From positions 62,001 through 126,000 of the forward strand of contig NZ_BOOB01000014.1 of NCBI RefSeq assembly GCF_016863015.1: a stretch of DNA of 64,000 nt, written 5' to 3'. A program made the position numbers and the translations under genes. The notes under the pieces were generated by a model, which was not told the DNA's origin, made no database searches, and saw nothing but the letters and a program-made list of their open reading frames with translations. Of the stretch, positions 16,009-25,130 are shown piece by piece. This DNA comes from Microbispora amethystogenes. GTDB taxonomy: Bacteria > Actinomycetota > Actinomycetes > Streptosporangiales > Streptosporangiaceae. Position 1 is the first letter of the stretch; every line of letters begins with the position of its first letter.

Positions 16009-16911
16009 ATGGCACCACCCGACGCGGGTGCCGCCCGCCCGCGCGGGAGGGGCGGCTACTGGCTCTACCTCCTGCCGAGCCTGGTGCTGTTCCTCGCGAT
16101 CATCGTCGTGCCGTTCCTCATGAACGTCGCGACGAGCTTCACCCGCTGGTCCGGCGTCGGCACCCCCACCTGGATCGGGCTCGACAACTACACCAAGCTC
16201 TTCCGGGACGAGCGGTTCTGGGCGTCCTTCCAGCACAACGTGGCGCTGATCGTCGCGATGGCGGTGGTGCCGACGATCGCCGGCCTGGTGCTGGCCGCCG
16301 CGTTGTTCGACTACATCGCCAAGCGGTTCGGCGCGCGTACGGCCTCGGCCCTGCGCGCGGCGTTCTACCTGCCGCAGGTGCTGCCCGTCGCGGTGGCCGG
16401 AGTGGTCTGGGGCTGGATGCTGCACCCGTCGTACGGCGCGGTGAACCAGATCTTCGGGCTCAAGGTCAACTGGCTGGGCGACCCCGACCTGGCGCTGGCC
16501 ACGGTGATGGCGATCATGGTGTGGTTCCAGCTCGGCTACCCGGTCGTCATCTTCATGGCCGGGCTCCAGCGGGTGGACCCCTCGCTGTACGAGGCGGCCG
16601 AGATCGACGGCGCCTCCTGGTGGCGCAGGTTCTGGCACATCACGATTCCCCAGATCCGGCCCGAGATCTTCGTGGTCCTGCTCACCTGCACGATCGCGGC
16701 GCTCAAGGTGTTCGGCCCGATCTTCGTGCTCACCCGGGGCGGCCCGGGCTCGGCGACGATGGTGCCGTCCTACTTCTCCTACCTGAACTTCTTCCAGAAG
16801 GTGAACGTCGGATACGGCTCGGCGATCGCCACCGTGCTCGCCCTGATCATCGTCGTGGTGACCTTCCTCTTCCTGCGCGTCCAGGACCGTGACCAGGAGC
16901 GTGACTCGTGA
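16009..16911 (+). CDS. Carbohydrate ABC transporter permease (MalF-like)
   Basis: 300 residues with six membrane helices; first helix YLLPSLVLFLAIIVVPFL. The EAA loop is LYEAAEIDGASWWRRFWHIT. Downstream helices include FVVLLTCTIAALKVFGPIFV. It partners with the next gene, whose GTG overlaps its stop (GTGA). It belongs to the alpha-xylosidase operon, and no ATPase is encoded nearby. The ATG at 16009 follows GAAAGGTCC, a modest ribosome site. Confidence 0.92.
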   Translation: MAPPDAGAARPRGRGGYWLYLLPSLVLFLAIIVVPFLMNVATSFTRWSGVGTPTWIGLDNYTKLFRDERFWASFQHNVALIVAMAVVPTIAGLVLAAALFDYIAKRFGARTASALRAAFYLPQVLPVAVAGVVWGWMLHPSYGAVNQIFGLKVNWLGDPDLALATVMAIMVWFQLGYPVVIFMAGLQRVDPSLYEAAEIDGASWWRRFWHITIPQIRPEIFVVLLTCTIAALKVFGPIFVLTRGGPGSATMVPSYFSYLNFFQKVNVGYGSAIATVLALIIVVVTFLFLRVQDRDQERDS

Positions 16912-17747
16912 CCTCCGATCGCCACTTCGGCCAGCCGGGGCGCTGGGCGGTGCTCGCGGCGCTGGTCGTGCTCGCGGTCGTGATGCTCGTCCCCTTCGCG
17001 ATCGTCACGCTCAACGCGTTCAAGTCACCGGCCGAGTACTCGTCGGGTGGCCCGCTCAGCCTGCCGCAGGGGCTGTACCTGGACGGGATCGTCACCTTCT
17101 GGCAGCGCGTCGACTTCGGCCTGAAGCTCTGGAACAGCCTCCTGATCAGCGGCGTCGTCGCGGTCGCCGCGGTGCTGCTGTCGGTGCTCAACGCGTACGC
17201 GCTGGGGGTCGGCCGGGTCCGCGGCCGGCTGTGGCTGCTCGTGCTCTTCCTGGTCGCCAACACGCTGCCGCAGGAGGCCCTCGTCTACCCGCTGTACTAC
17301 CTGGCCAAGCAGGTGGGCCTGTACGACTCGAAGCTCGCGGTCATGCTGATCTTCACGGTGATCCAGGGGGCCTTCGGGACCTACCTGCTCTCGTCGGTGC
17401 TCGGGCAGTTCCCCCGGGGGATCCTGGAGGCGGCCGAGATCGACGGGGCGAGCAGGTGGCGGATCCTGTGGGGGATCGTCGTGCCCGTCAGCCGCCCGAC
17501 CCTCACCGTGCTGCTCATCTTCTTCTTCATCTGGACGTGGAACGAGTTCTTCCTGCCGATGGTGTTCCTCATCTCCAACGACAACCAGACCGTGCCGGTC
17601 GCCCTCGGCGTCCTGCAGGGGGAGAAGATGATGGACGCCACCATGTCCAGCGCGTCCGCGCTGCTCGGCATCGTGCCGGCTGTGGCCTTCTTCCTGATCT
17701 TCCAGCGCACGCTGACCCGTGGCATCACGGTCGGCGCGATCAAGTAA
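16908..17747 (+). CDS. Carbohydrate ABC transporter permease (MalG-like)
   Basis: 279 residues and six membrane helices; EAA loop LEAAEIDGASRWRILWGIV. The GTG start overlaps the previous stop, indicating translational coupling and equal stoichiometry with the MalF-like subunit. It ends 71 bp before the GH3 gene. In CUT1 importers this subunit contacts the shared ATPase and forms half of the pore. Substrate is inferred from the flanking glycosidases. Confidence 0.92.
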   Translation: MTSDRHFGQPGRWAVLAALVVLAVVMLVPFAIVTLNAFKSPAEYSSGGPLSLPQGLYLDGIVTFWQRVDFGLKLWNSLLISGVVAVAAVLLSVLNAYALGVGRVRGRLWLLVLFLVANTLPQEALVYPLYYLAKQVGLYDSKLAVMLIFTVIQGAFGTYLLSSVLGQFPRGILEAAEIDGASRWRILWGIVVPVSRPTLTVLLIFFFIWTWNEFFLPMVFLISNDNQTVPVALGVLQGEKMMDATMSSASALLGIVPAVAFFLIFQRTLTRGITVGAIK

Positions 17748-17818
17748 GACCCCCACCCGAGAGAAACCCCAACCCGAGAAAACCGAAGAAACGCGTCACT
17801 ACCTGACCTGGAGGCGCA

Positions 17819-20749
17819 ATGTCCCGTCGCCGTTCGGCGATGCTGTCCGCGTCGGCCGCCCTGGCTCTGGCTCTGAGCCTGGGCGCCGGCCCTGTGCGGG
17901 CGGCCGGCGACTATCCGTTCCGAAATCCGTCGCTGCCGCTCGCGCAGCGCGTCGACGACCTGCTCGGGCGGCTCACGCTCGACGAGAAGGTGTCGATGTT
18001 GCACCAGTACGCCCCGGCGATCGACCGCCTCGGCGTCGGCATGTTCAAGAGCGGCACCGAGGCGCTGCACGGCGTCGCCTGGTCGACCGACATCGACAAC
18101 AACGGCGCCGTGGTCACCGCCACCGGCACCGTCTTCCCCCAGGCGCTCGGCCTGGCCAGCACCTGGGACCCCGCCCTGATCAAGCGGGTCGGCTCCGCCG
18201 TCGGCGACGAGGCCCGCGGCTTCCATGCGCAGAACCCGCGCGTGTGGGGGCTCAACCTGTGGGCGCCCGTCGTCAACCTGCTGCGCGACCCGCGCTGGGG
18301 CCGCAACGAGGAGGGCTACTCCGAAGACCCCCTGCTCACCGGCGCCATCTCCACGGCGTACGGATCGGGCATGGAGGGCGACGACCCCGACCACCTCAAG
18401 TCGGCGCCGACGCTCAAGCACTACCTGGCCAACAACAACGAGATCAGCCGGGACGTCACCTCCTCGGAACTGCCGCCGCGGGTCAAGCACGAGTACGACG
18501 AGGCGGCCTTCAAACCGGCCATCTCCGCGGACGCCGCGACCGGCGTGATGGCGTCCTACAACCTCGTCAACGGCCGGCCCAACACGGTCAGCCCGGACCT
18601 GAACGACGTGGTCCGTTCCTGGACGAACCGGACCCTGTTCAACGTCTCCGACGCCTGGGCGCCGAACAACCTGGTGCAGAGCGAGAAGTACTACGCGACC
18701 CAGGCCGAGGCCGACGCCGCGCTGATCAAGGCGGGCCTCGACAGCATGACCGTCGACGACACCAACGGCGGCCCGACGGTCGCGGCGGTCAAGGAGGCCC
18801 TGTCGAAGGGGCTGCTGACCCAGGCGGACGTGGACGACGCCGTCCGGCACCAGCTCAGCATCCGGTTCCGGCTCGGTGAGTTCGACCCGGACGGCGGGCC
18901 GTACGGGAAGATCACCAAGGACGTCGTCAACAGCCCGGCGAACCAGAAGCTGAACCGCGAGACCGCGGCCAAGGCCATGGTGCTGCTGAAGAACTCCGGC
19001 GGCGCCCTGCCGCTGAAGCCCGGCAAGAAGGTCGCCGTGGTCGGCCCGCTGGCCGACGTCCTCTACACCGACTGGTACTCCGGCGCCCTGCCGTACAAGG
19101 TGACCCCGCTCGCCGGGATCAGGGAGCGCGCGAAGGCGGTGTCCTCCTCCGAGGGCGTCGACCGGATCGCCCTCAAGGACGTCGCCACCGGGAAGTACAT
19201 CAGCGCGCCCGCCACCGGGGGAGACCTGAAGGAGAGCGCGGCCACGGCCGGCGCGACCGAGCAGTTCGACGCGTTCGACTGGGGCCAGGGCGTGCTGACG
19301 CTGCGCAGCGCGGCCAACGGCAAGTACGTCAGCCGGGCCAACTGGTCGACGCTCGCCAACACCGCCGACCAGCCGTCCGGCTGGTTCGTGCAGGAGCAGT
19401 TCAAGCTGGAGCAGCAGACCGACGGCACCTTCCTGCTGCGGTACGCCGGCTACGAGACGAGCGAGAGCTGGTTCGGCCCGAACGCGTACGTCAAGGCCGA
19501 GGCCGACGGCTCGCTCAGCCTGACCACCGCCGACCAGGCCACGCACTACGCCAAGGAGGTCGTCTCCCGCGGTGTGGACGACGCGGTCGCCAAGGCGAAG
19601 GACGCCGACGTGGCGGTCGTCGTGGTCGGCAGCATGCCGTTCATCAACGGCCGCGAGGCGCACGACCGCACCGACATGAACCTCGCCGAGGGCCAGGAGG
19701 CCCTGGTCAAGGCGGTGAAGAAGGCCAACCCCAACACGGTCGTGGTGCTGCAGAACAGCTACCCGACGACGATCAACTGGGAGCAGGACAACGTCCCGGC
19801 CATCCTGTGGACCACCCACGCGGGCGCCGAGACCGGCCACGGCCTCGCCGACGTGCTGTACGGCGACGTGAACCCGGCGGGGCGGCTGACGCAGACGTGG
19901 TACCGGTCGGCCGCCGAGCTGCCGGACATCCTCGACTACGACATCGTCAAGAAGGACCGCACCTACCTGTACTACCGGGGCAGGCCGCTCTACCCCTTCG
20001 GATACGGCCTGTCGTACACGTCGTTCGCCTACCAGGGCCTGAAGGCCGTGCAGAAGGGCGACGCGTACGAGGTCTCGGTGAAGGTGACCAACACCGGCTC
20101 CCGGGCCGGTGACGAGGTCGTGCAGCTCTACACCCACCAGCACCGGTCGCGGGTGAAGCAGCCGGTCAAGCAGCTGCGCGCGTTCCAGCGGGTGTCGCTG
20201 GCGCCGGGGCAGACGAAGACGGTCACGATGACCGTGAAGAAGGCCGACCTCGCCCTGTGGGACGTCACGCGGAACAAGTGGACGGTCGAGAACGCGACCC
20301 ACGACATCCTCGTGGGATCGTCGTCGGAGGCCGTCCGCCAGCGCTCGACGATCAACGTCAGGGGTGAGGACATCCCGCACCGCGACCTGTCGACGACCAC
20401 CCGGGCGATCGACTTCGACGACTACTCCGGCGTCCACCTGGTGGACGAGACCAAGGTCCGCGGCGACGCCGTGGCGGGCGCGGACGGCGGCTGGATCGCG
20501 TTCAGGGACGTCCAGCTCCGCAAGCCCGCCAAGGTGACCGTGGGTGTGGCCGCCGCGGCCGGCGGGAAGATCGAGGTGCGCCTCGGCTCCCCGAACGGCA
20601 CGAAGGTGGCCACGATCCCGGTCGCCGCGACCGGCGGCGTCTACCAGTGGGCCGCCGCCACCGCTCCGGTCTCCGGCGCGAACGGCGTGAAGGACGTCTA
20701 CCTGGTCTTCACCGGCGACGTCCGGGTCAAGGACCTGACCCTGAGCTGA
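17819..20749 (+). CDS. Secreted multidomain GH3 beta-glycosidase (beta-xylosidase/beta-glucosidase-like)
   Basis: 976 residues. Sec signal peptide (MLSASAALALALSLGAG, cleavage near ARA|AG). GH3 N-domain with nucleophile D278 in NVSDAWAPNN, then the GH3 C-domain. An insert of about 150 residues (from VDRIALKDVATGKYISAPA) looks like a fascin/actin-crosslinking beta-trefoil. It is followed by the rest of the GH3 C-domain with PLYPFGYGLSYTSF, a fibronectin-III-like domain, and a C-terminal CBM6/35-like beta-sandwich (from WIAFRDVQLRKPAKV). Overall it resembles XylA/BxlB-type GH3 enzymes of plant-biomass degraders. It would release xylose or glucose from oligosaccharides outside the membrane. GGAGGCGCA precedes the ATG. 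A cytoplasmic paralogue with the same architecture lies at 32219. Confidence 0.9.
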   Translation: MSRRRSAMLSASAALALALSLGAGPVRAAGDYPFRNPSLPLAQRVDDLLGRLTLDEKVSMLHQYAPAIDRLGVGMFKSGTEALHGVAWSTDIDNNGAVVTATGTVFPQALGLASTWDPALIKRVGSAVGDEARGFHAQNPRVWGLNLWAPVVNLLRDPRWGRNEEGYSEDPLLTGAISTAYGSGMEGDDPDHLKSAPTLKHYLANNNEISRDVTSSELPPRVKHEYDEAAFKPAISADAATGVMASYNLVNGRPNTVSPDLNDVVRSWTNRTLFNVSDAWAPNNLVQSEKYYATQAEADAALIKAGLDSMTVDDTNGGPTVAAVKEALSKGLLTQADVDDAVRHQLSIRFRLGEFDPDGGPYGKITKDVVNSPANQKLNRETAAKAMVLLKNSGGALPLKPGKKVAVVGPLADVLYTDWYSGALPYKVTPLAGIRERAKAVSSSEGVDRIALKDVATGKYISAPATGGDLKESAATAGATEQFDAFDWGQGVLTLRSAANGKYVSRANWSTLANTADQPSGWFVQEQFKLEQQTDGTFLLRYAGYETSESWFGPNAYVKAEADGSLSLTTADQATHYAKEVVSRGVDDAVAKAKDADVAVVVVGSMPFINGREAHDRTDMNLAEGQEALVKAVKKANPNTVVVLQNSYPTTINWEQDNVPAILWTTHAGAETGHGLADVLYGDVNPAGRLTQTWYRSAAELPDILDYDIVKKDRTYLYYRGRPLYPFGYGLSYTSFAYQGLKAVQKGDAYEVSVKVTNTGSRAGDEVVQLYTHQHRSRVKQPVKQLRAFQRVSLAPGQTKTVTMTVKKADLALWDVTRNKWTVENATHDILVGSSSEAVRQRSTINVRGEDIPHRDLSTTTRAIDFDDYSGVHLVDETKVRGDAVAGADGGWIAFRDVQLRKPAKVTVGVAAAAGGKIEVRLGSPNGTKVATIPVAATGGVYQWAAATAPVSGANGVKDVYLVFTGDVRVKDLTLS

Positions 20750-20783
20750 GCCTCGGGCGGCAGGACCGGACCGGACATCGAGG

Positions 20784-20820
20784 ACGCCCCGCGGGTGAGC
20801 ACCGCCCATCCGCGGGGCGT
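20784..20820. terminator. Terminator after the alpha-xylosidase/GH3 operon
   Basis: ACGCCCCGCGG (20784-20794) and CCGCGGGGCGT (20810-20820) form a perfect 11-bp stem with a 15-base loop, 35 bp after the GH3 stop and between convergent genes. There is only a weak T-rich tail. Confidence 0.65.
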
Positions 20821-20851
20821 TCCGTCGTCGTACGGCGGCAGCCGACCGGCA

Positions 20852-21268
20852 TCACCACCGGCCGGAGCGGACCCAGGCGTTCTGGTTGAACCAGCAGTGG
20901 CCGCCCCGCCGCCTGCAGATGTTGCCCTGGGAGTTGGCGGAGCCGTTCACTCCGACCGTGGCCTGCTGCACACCGGTCGCGTTCTTGAGGCTGCCGACCA
21001 CCATGTAGTTCCCGAAGACCCTGCCGTTGCCCACGGAGATGCGGGACCCGTTGCCGTTGTTGTCGGGTCCCACCCAGCCTCCGCCGCCGTCTCCGCCGTG
21101 GGACACCGGCACGGCGTACATCGGCCGGGCGTACGCGGCGGACGTGAGGCCGGGCAGGAAGCCGATCGCGAGGCCCGCCCCGAGGACCGCCGCGACCGCG
21201 ACCACGAGTGCGGCACACCGGCACCGGGTCACTCGGATGAGCGCGTCGCGCGCAGCATGCACCTTCAT
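20852..21268 (-). CDS. Small secreted Gly/Asn-rich protein, unknown
   Basis: 138 residues. Basic N-terminus and hydrophobic segment CAALVVAVAAVLGAGLAIGFL form a signal peptide or anchor; the mature part is Gly/Asn-rich (GGDGGGGWVGPDNNGNGS) and ends with two Cys (NICRRRGGHCWF). I do not recognise the family. A GTG two codons downstream has better SD spacing (GGAG six bases before it), so translation may begin there. It is convergent with the GH3 gene across a terminator. A role in the cell wall or as an exported peptide is possible but unsupported. Confidence 0.6.
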   Translation of the reverse strand: MKVHAARDALIRVTRCRCAALVVAVAAVLGAGLAIGFLPGLTSAAYARPMYAVPVSHGGDGGGGWVGPDNNGNGSRISVGNGRVFGNYMVVGSLKNATGVQQATVGVNGSANSQGNICRRRGGHCWFNQNAWVRSGRW

Positions 21269-21450
21269 CTCCGCCGGCTCCGCTCCTCTGGTGGACGTGC
21301 GAACGCGTCGCCTCCTGCGACCGCAGTCGTGACGTACCCCGATGCGCGGGGTCGCTCGCGGTCCACGTCGAGCCCCGACGCAGCGGATACCGATCCTTTC
21401 CCGGCACAGGGCGACTTAGGAGCATTCATCCCATTCGAACGCGGCGCGGG

Positions 21451-21777
21451 TCAGGCCGGCGCCAGCACGTCCAGCGCCCTGTGGTCCTCGTCCACCCCCG
21501 GGAGGAGCACGGCGTCCCCGGAGGAGTTCCGCGTGCGCAGGGGAAGGATCTCCTGGTAGGCGGGCGACCGGTACCACGCCCGCGCCGTGTCGAGGTCGGG
21601 GAACCCGATGACGATCAGGGTCTGCGGCCAGCTGCCCTCCAGCACCTCCGCCTCGCCGCCGTGGATGACGAACCGGCCGCCGAACGGCTCCAGCGTGGCG
21701 TCGATGCGCCGCAGGTACTCGACGATGTCCGCGCCGACGGCGACGTCGCGGAGCTGGGCGATGGCGTAGGCGGGCAT
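21451..21777 (-). CDS. DUF1330 domain protein
   Basis: 108 residues starting MPAYAIAQLRDVAVG, with FVIHGGEAEVLEGSWPQTLIVIGFPDLDTARAWYRSPAYQ, the characteristic dimeric alpha/beta-barrel (ferredoxin-like) DUF1330 sequence. The function of the family is unknown; it is related to small monooxygenase-like folds. The start is fixed by AGGAGGAACCC immediately upstream of the ATG at 21777, shorter than the longest open frame. It is divergent from the first Ser/Thr kinase gene. Confidence 0.88.
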   Translation of the reverse strand: MPAYAIAQLRDVAVGADIVEYLRRIDATLEPFGGRFVIHGGEAEVLEGSWPQTLIVIGFPDLDTARAWYRSPAYQEILPLRTRNSSGDAVLLPGVDEDHRALDVLAPA

Positions 21778-21971
21778 GGGTTCCTCCTGTGGCCTGGGCG
21801 GCGATGCCGGGGACGGGCGTCCCCTCCTGGTTCCGAGCATGTCCCAGGCCGGTCACGGAGGCGATGACCCCTGAGGTAATGCCCGGGCGGCGGAGCCGTC
21901 CGCGTCTCGCCCGTCGGACGGGACCGGCGATAAGGAGGGCGATCGATCACGCTTTCGCTATTCTCCCCGTT

Positions 21972-23474
21972 ATGGCCGAATCGCTGGGGGAGCCACTGGC
22001 CTCGCGATACCACCTGCTCCGCCCACTGGGCTCCGGCGGCATGGGCCGGGTCTGGCTGGCCAGGGACCCGGTGCTCGACCGCGAGGTCGCCGTCAAGGAA
22101 CTGCGCCTCCCTGACGGCCTCGGCGAGCGGGAGCGGGCCGAGCTCGTCGCCAGGGTCATGCGCGAGGCCGAGGTCACCGCGCGGGTGCGGCACCCCGGGA
22201 TCGTCGCGCTGCACGACGTGCTCGTCCAGGACGACCGGCCGTGGATCGTCATGGAGCTGCTCCGCGGCCGGGACCTCGCCGCGCAGGTCGCGTCGTACGG
22301 GCCGCTGCCGTACCGGCAGGTGGCCGACCTCGGCGCCCGGCTCCTGGAGGCGCTGTCGGCCGCGCACGCGCAGGGCGTGCAGCACCGGGACGTCAAGCCG
22401 GGCAACGTCTTCCTGTCCGCCGACGGCCGGGTGGTCCTCACGGACTTCGGCATCGCCCGGCCCGCCGGCCAGGCGTCGATCACCGAGGCGGGGCTGCTCG
22501 TCGGCTCGCCCGGCTTCATCGCGCCCGAGCGGCTCGCGGGCGACCGCGGGGGCCCGGCCGCCGACCTGTGGTCGCTCGCGGCCACGCTCTACACGGCGGT
22601 CGAGGGCGTCCCGCCGCACCAGGGCACCCAGGCCGAGGTGATCGCGGCGACGCTCACCCGGGACCCCCGGCCGCCGGTGCTCGCGGGGCCGCTCGGCCCG
22701 GTGCTGACCCGGATGCTGGCCCGTGACCCCGCGCACCGCCCGGACACGGGCGCGGCGCTCGCGACGCTGCGCCGGATCGCCGACGGCGGCACGCCCGGCC
22801 CGGAAATCCGGACCGACGCCCCCGCCGGGCCCGCCCGGCGCCGCCGGTGGTGGATCGCGGCCGTCGCCCTCGCCGTGGCCGCCGCCGCGGTGCCCCTGAC
22901 GGCGTACGCGCTGCGGGACGGCGAGCCCGGCCCGCCCCCGCCGCGGGTCTCGCCGGTCTTCACCCGCGCCGTGGACCTGTGCCGGGCGCTGCCCGGAGCG
23001 GAGGTGCGCCGGATCCTGGGCGCCCCGGCGGACCCGCGCCCGGAGAAGGCGGGCTGCCAGTGGACCGTCACGGGCGCGGGCGTCGAACTGGGCGCCGAGA
23101 CCGACTCCGACACCCCGGAACCCTGGGCACTGGACCTCGCCTCCGCGCGGACGCTCATGCAGGGACTGCGCCGGCAGTACGCCTCGGGGCCGCGCGACGG
23201 CGACCTGATCTGGTACGAGGTCGGGCTCGACCGGAAGACCCAGGTCGTCGAGTCGGCCGCGCGGGACGTGCCGGGGCTGGCCGACGAGGCCTTCGCCGTG
23301 GACGTCACCACGCCGGAGGGCACGGCGAAGGCCGCGTGGGTGTACTTCCGGCTCGGCGACCTGGTGGCCGTGCTGCGGTACGCCCACCTGGACGTGACGT
23401 CCCCGGCCCGGCTGCGGGACGCGGCGGTCGCGGTGGCCCGGTCGGCCGCCGGCGGCCTGAGCGGGCTGGCGTAG
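21972..23474 (+). CDS. Ser/Thr protein kinase with C-terminal external Cys module
   Basis: 500 residues. Kinase domain (about 12-275): Gly loop LGSGGMGRVW, VAVKEL lysine, HRDVKPGN catalytic loop, DFG (LTDFGIARP) and APE. After a Pro/Arg-rich linker comes one membrane helix (WWIAAVALAVAAAAVPLTAYAL) and an external domain of about 170 residues with LCRALPGAEVRRILGA and GCQWTV, a Cys...Cys-x-Trp pattern shared with the next two genes. This is a PknB-type transmembrane kinase without PASTA repeats. Phosphorylation of cytoplasmic targets upon an external signal is expected; the ligand is unknown. The stop is only two bases before the next kinase gene, so they form an operon. Confidence 0.93.
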   Translation: MAESLGEPLASRYHLLRPLGSGGMGRVWLARDPVLDREVAVKELRLPDGLGERERAELVARVMREAEVTARVRHPGIVALHDVLVQDDRPWIVMELLRGRDLAAQVASYGPLPYRQVADLGARLLEALSAAHAQGVQHRDVKPGNVFLSADGRVVLTDFGIARPAGQASITEAGLLVGSPGFIAPERLAGDRGGPAADLWSLAATLYTAVEGVPPHQGTQAEVIAATLTRDPRPPVLAGPLGPVLTRMLARDPAHRPDTGAALATLRRIADGGTPGPEIRTDAPAGPARRRRWWIAAVALAVAAAAVPLTAYALRDGEPGPPPPRVSPVFTRAVDLCRALPGAEVRRILGAPADPRPEKAGCQWTVTGAGVELGAETDSDTPEPWALDLASARTLMQGLRRQYASGPRDGDLIWYEVGLDRKTQVVESAARDVPGLADEAFAVDVTTPEGTAKAAWVYFRLGDLVAVLRYAHLDVTSPARLRDAAVAVARSAAGGLSGLA

Positions 23475-23476
23475 CC

Positions 23477-24919
23477 GTGGAGGTGCTCGCCGGGCGGTAC
23501 CGCCTCCTCGAACGGCTCGGTGAGGGGGGCGGCGGCACGGTCTGGCGTGCCCACGACGAACTGCTGCGCCGCGAGGTGGCGATCAAGCAGCTCCGCGTCC
23601 CGCCGGATCTGGACGACCGGCGGCTCGCCGAGTTCCTCGGGCGGGCCGTCGACGAGGCCCGGGCGGCGGGGCGGCTGAGCCACCCCTCGATCGTGACGAT
23701 CCACGACGTCGTCGGGCACGCCGGACAGCCGTGGATCGTCATGGACCTGGTGCCCGGCCGCTCCCTCGACAGGATCGTCCGCGAGCACGGGCCGCTGCCC
23801 TCCGAGCGGGTCGCGGAGATCGGGCTGGCCGTGCTCGACGCGCTGGAGGCGGCCCACGCGCGGGGCATCCTGCACCGGGACGTGAAACCGGCCAACGTGC
23901 TGATCGGGCCGGACGGCCGGGCCCTGCTCACCGACTTCGGCATCGCCGCGCCGATGGGGGAGGGCGGCGCCTCCTGGCGCAGCTCGGCCGGGTCGCCCGC
24001 CTACATGGCGCCGGAGCGGTTCCGGGAGGAGCCCGACGGGCCCGCCTCGGACCTGTGGTCCCTCGGGGCCACGCTCTACACGGCGGCCGAGGGCGAGACG
24101 CCCTTCCACCGCCCCACCGCCGCCGCGCTCGTCGCCGCCGTCCTGCTCCACGAACCCCCGCCGATGACGCGGGCGTCCCGGGTGCTGGCCTGGATCGTGC
24201 TCGCCCTGCTCGACAAGGATCCGGCGCGGCGCCCGCCGCCCGACGTCGTGCGGCAGGCCCTGCGCGCCGCCGCCGCCGCGCCGCCCGTCCCCGCTCCCGC
24301 CGTACGGCCCGCCCGGTCGTGGCGCCTGGCCGTCGTGGCGGCCCTGGTGATCGTGACCGGCCTGGCGGCGGGCCTCGGCGCCTGGCTTCTGACGTCGGGG
24401 CGGGACGAGGGCGGCGGGCGCTTCGCCGCCGTCCCCGACGCCTGCCGCAGCCTCACCGACACACAGATCCGCGACCTCCTCGGTGCGACGACCCGCCCGG
24501 AGCCCGCTGGGGACGAGGGGAGCGAGGGCGGCGGAGGCGCGCGGCCGGGCGGGAACGGCGGAGGCGGCGCGGGCGGATGCGCGTGGACCGAGCGCGTCAG
24601 CGGGCACGCCGGCACGATCACCGTCGGTTTCCGGCTGCCCGGCGACGGCGCGGGCGAGGCGGCGGCCGCCCGCGACCTCGCCTCGGAGCGGGTGGCCCGG
24701 GGCGCCGCCGCGCGGGACCGCCCGGGGATCGCCGACGAGGCGTTCGCCTGCGACACGGCCGACCCCGGAGCCGGGACCACCGGCGCCACGGTCTGGTTCC
24801 GCCTCAGCAACCTCGTCGTCGAGGTGGCCTACCGGCGCACCGGCGACCCGGCGGTCACCCAGGCCGACCGGAGCACCGCCGAGCGCGCCGCCGAACTCGT
24901 CGGCATCGGACTCGGCTGA
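23477..24919 (+). CDS. Second Ser/Thr protein kinase of the same operon
   Basis: 480 residues. Gly loop LGEGGGGTVW, VAIKQL, HRDVKPAN, LTDFGIAAP and APE motifs are all intact. A single membrane helix (LAVVAALVIVTGLAAGLGAWLL) leads to an external domain with ACRSLTDTQIRDLLGA and GCAWTER, the same Cys...Cys-x-Trp module as in the upstream kinase, interrupted by a Gly-rich insert (GGGGARPGGNGGGGAGG). GTG start two bases after the preceding stop. The TnpB element begins about 50 bp downstream and separates this gene from the third member at 26349. The two kinases may cross-phosphorylate or form a heteromeric sensor. Confidence 0.93.
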   Translation: MEVLAGRYRLLERLGEGGGGTVWRAHDELLRREVAIKQLRVPPDLDDRRLAEFLGRAVDEARAAGRLSHPSIVTIHDVVGHAGQPWIVMDLVPGRSLDRIVREHGPLPSERVAEIGLAVLDALEAAHARGILHRDVKPANVLIGPDGRALLTDFGIAAPMGEGGASWRSSAGSPAYMAPERFREEPDGPASDLWSLGATLYTAAEGETPFHRPTAAALVAAVLLHEPPPMTRASRVLAWIVLALLDKDPARRPPPDVVRQALRAAAAAPPVPAPAVRPARSWRLAVVAALVIVTGLAAGLGAWLLTSGRDEGGGRFAAVPDACRSLTDTQIRDLLGATTRPEPAGDEGSEGGGGARPGGNGGGGAGGCAWTERVSGHAGTITVGFRLPGDGAGEAAAARDLASERVARGAAARDRPGIADEAFACDTADPGAGTTGATVWFRLSNLVVEVAYRRTGDPAVTQADRSTAERAAELVGIGLG

Positions 24920-24970
24920 GGTCGCCCCCCATTCGACCCTCCCGTTCGCACCCCCCTGTAGGAGACGTGT

Positions 24971-25130
24971 TGACATCCTCCCCTCCCTGAAGGGAGGGGA
25001 TTCCAACCCTCACAGGTTGGTCTTCCTGTTTCGCTGCCGGCCGCCTCGTCCGAGAGGACTCTCGTTGAGGTCTTACACCAGCTCCACAGGCGTTTCACCT
25101 CTCCGCCAGCCCGGCGGCGAGGATGTTCCT
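24971..25130 (-). ncRNA. Candidate omega-RNA (TnpB guide RNA)
   Basis: In IS605-group elements the guide RNA overlaps the 3' end of tnpB and the right end. Here the stretch from the tnpB stop to the terminal hairpin is about 125 bases and GC-structured. It ends, in the RNA sense, with the AGGGAGGGG hairpin and GAGGATGTCA. The guide would be the next ~16-20 bases leftward from 24970, in the flank after the second kinase gene. The 5' boundary is approximate. Confidence 0.5.

Noticed and set aside
17381-20809. Long open frame (1142 codons) antisense to the secreted GH3 gene
   Set aside because: High GC makes antisense frames stay open; the product is low-complexity Arg/Gly/Val with no domain, while the plus strand has a full GH3 enzyme.
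22001-24910. PASTA-type PknB cell-division kinase
   Set aside because: The external domains show a Cys...Cys-x-Trp pattern and no PASTA repeats; no fts, rodA or pbp genes adjoin.
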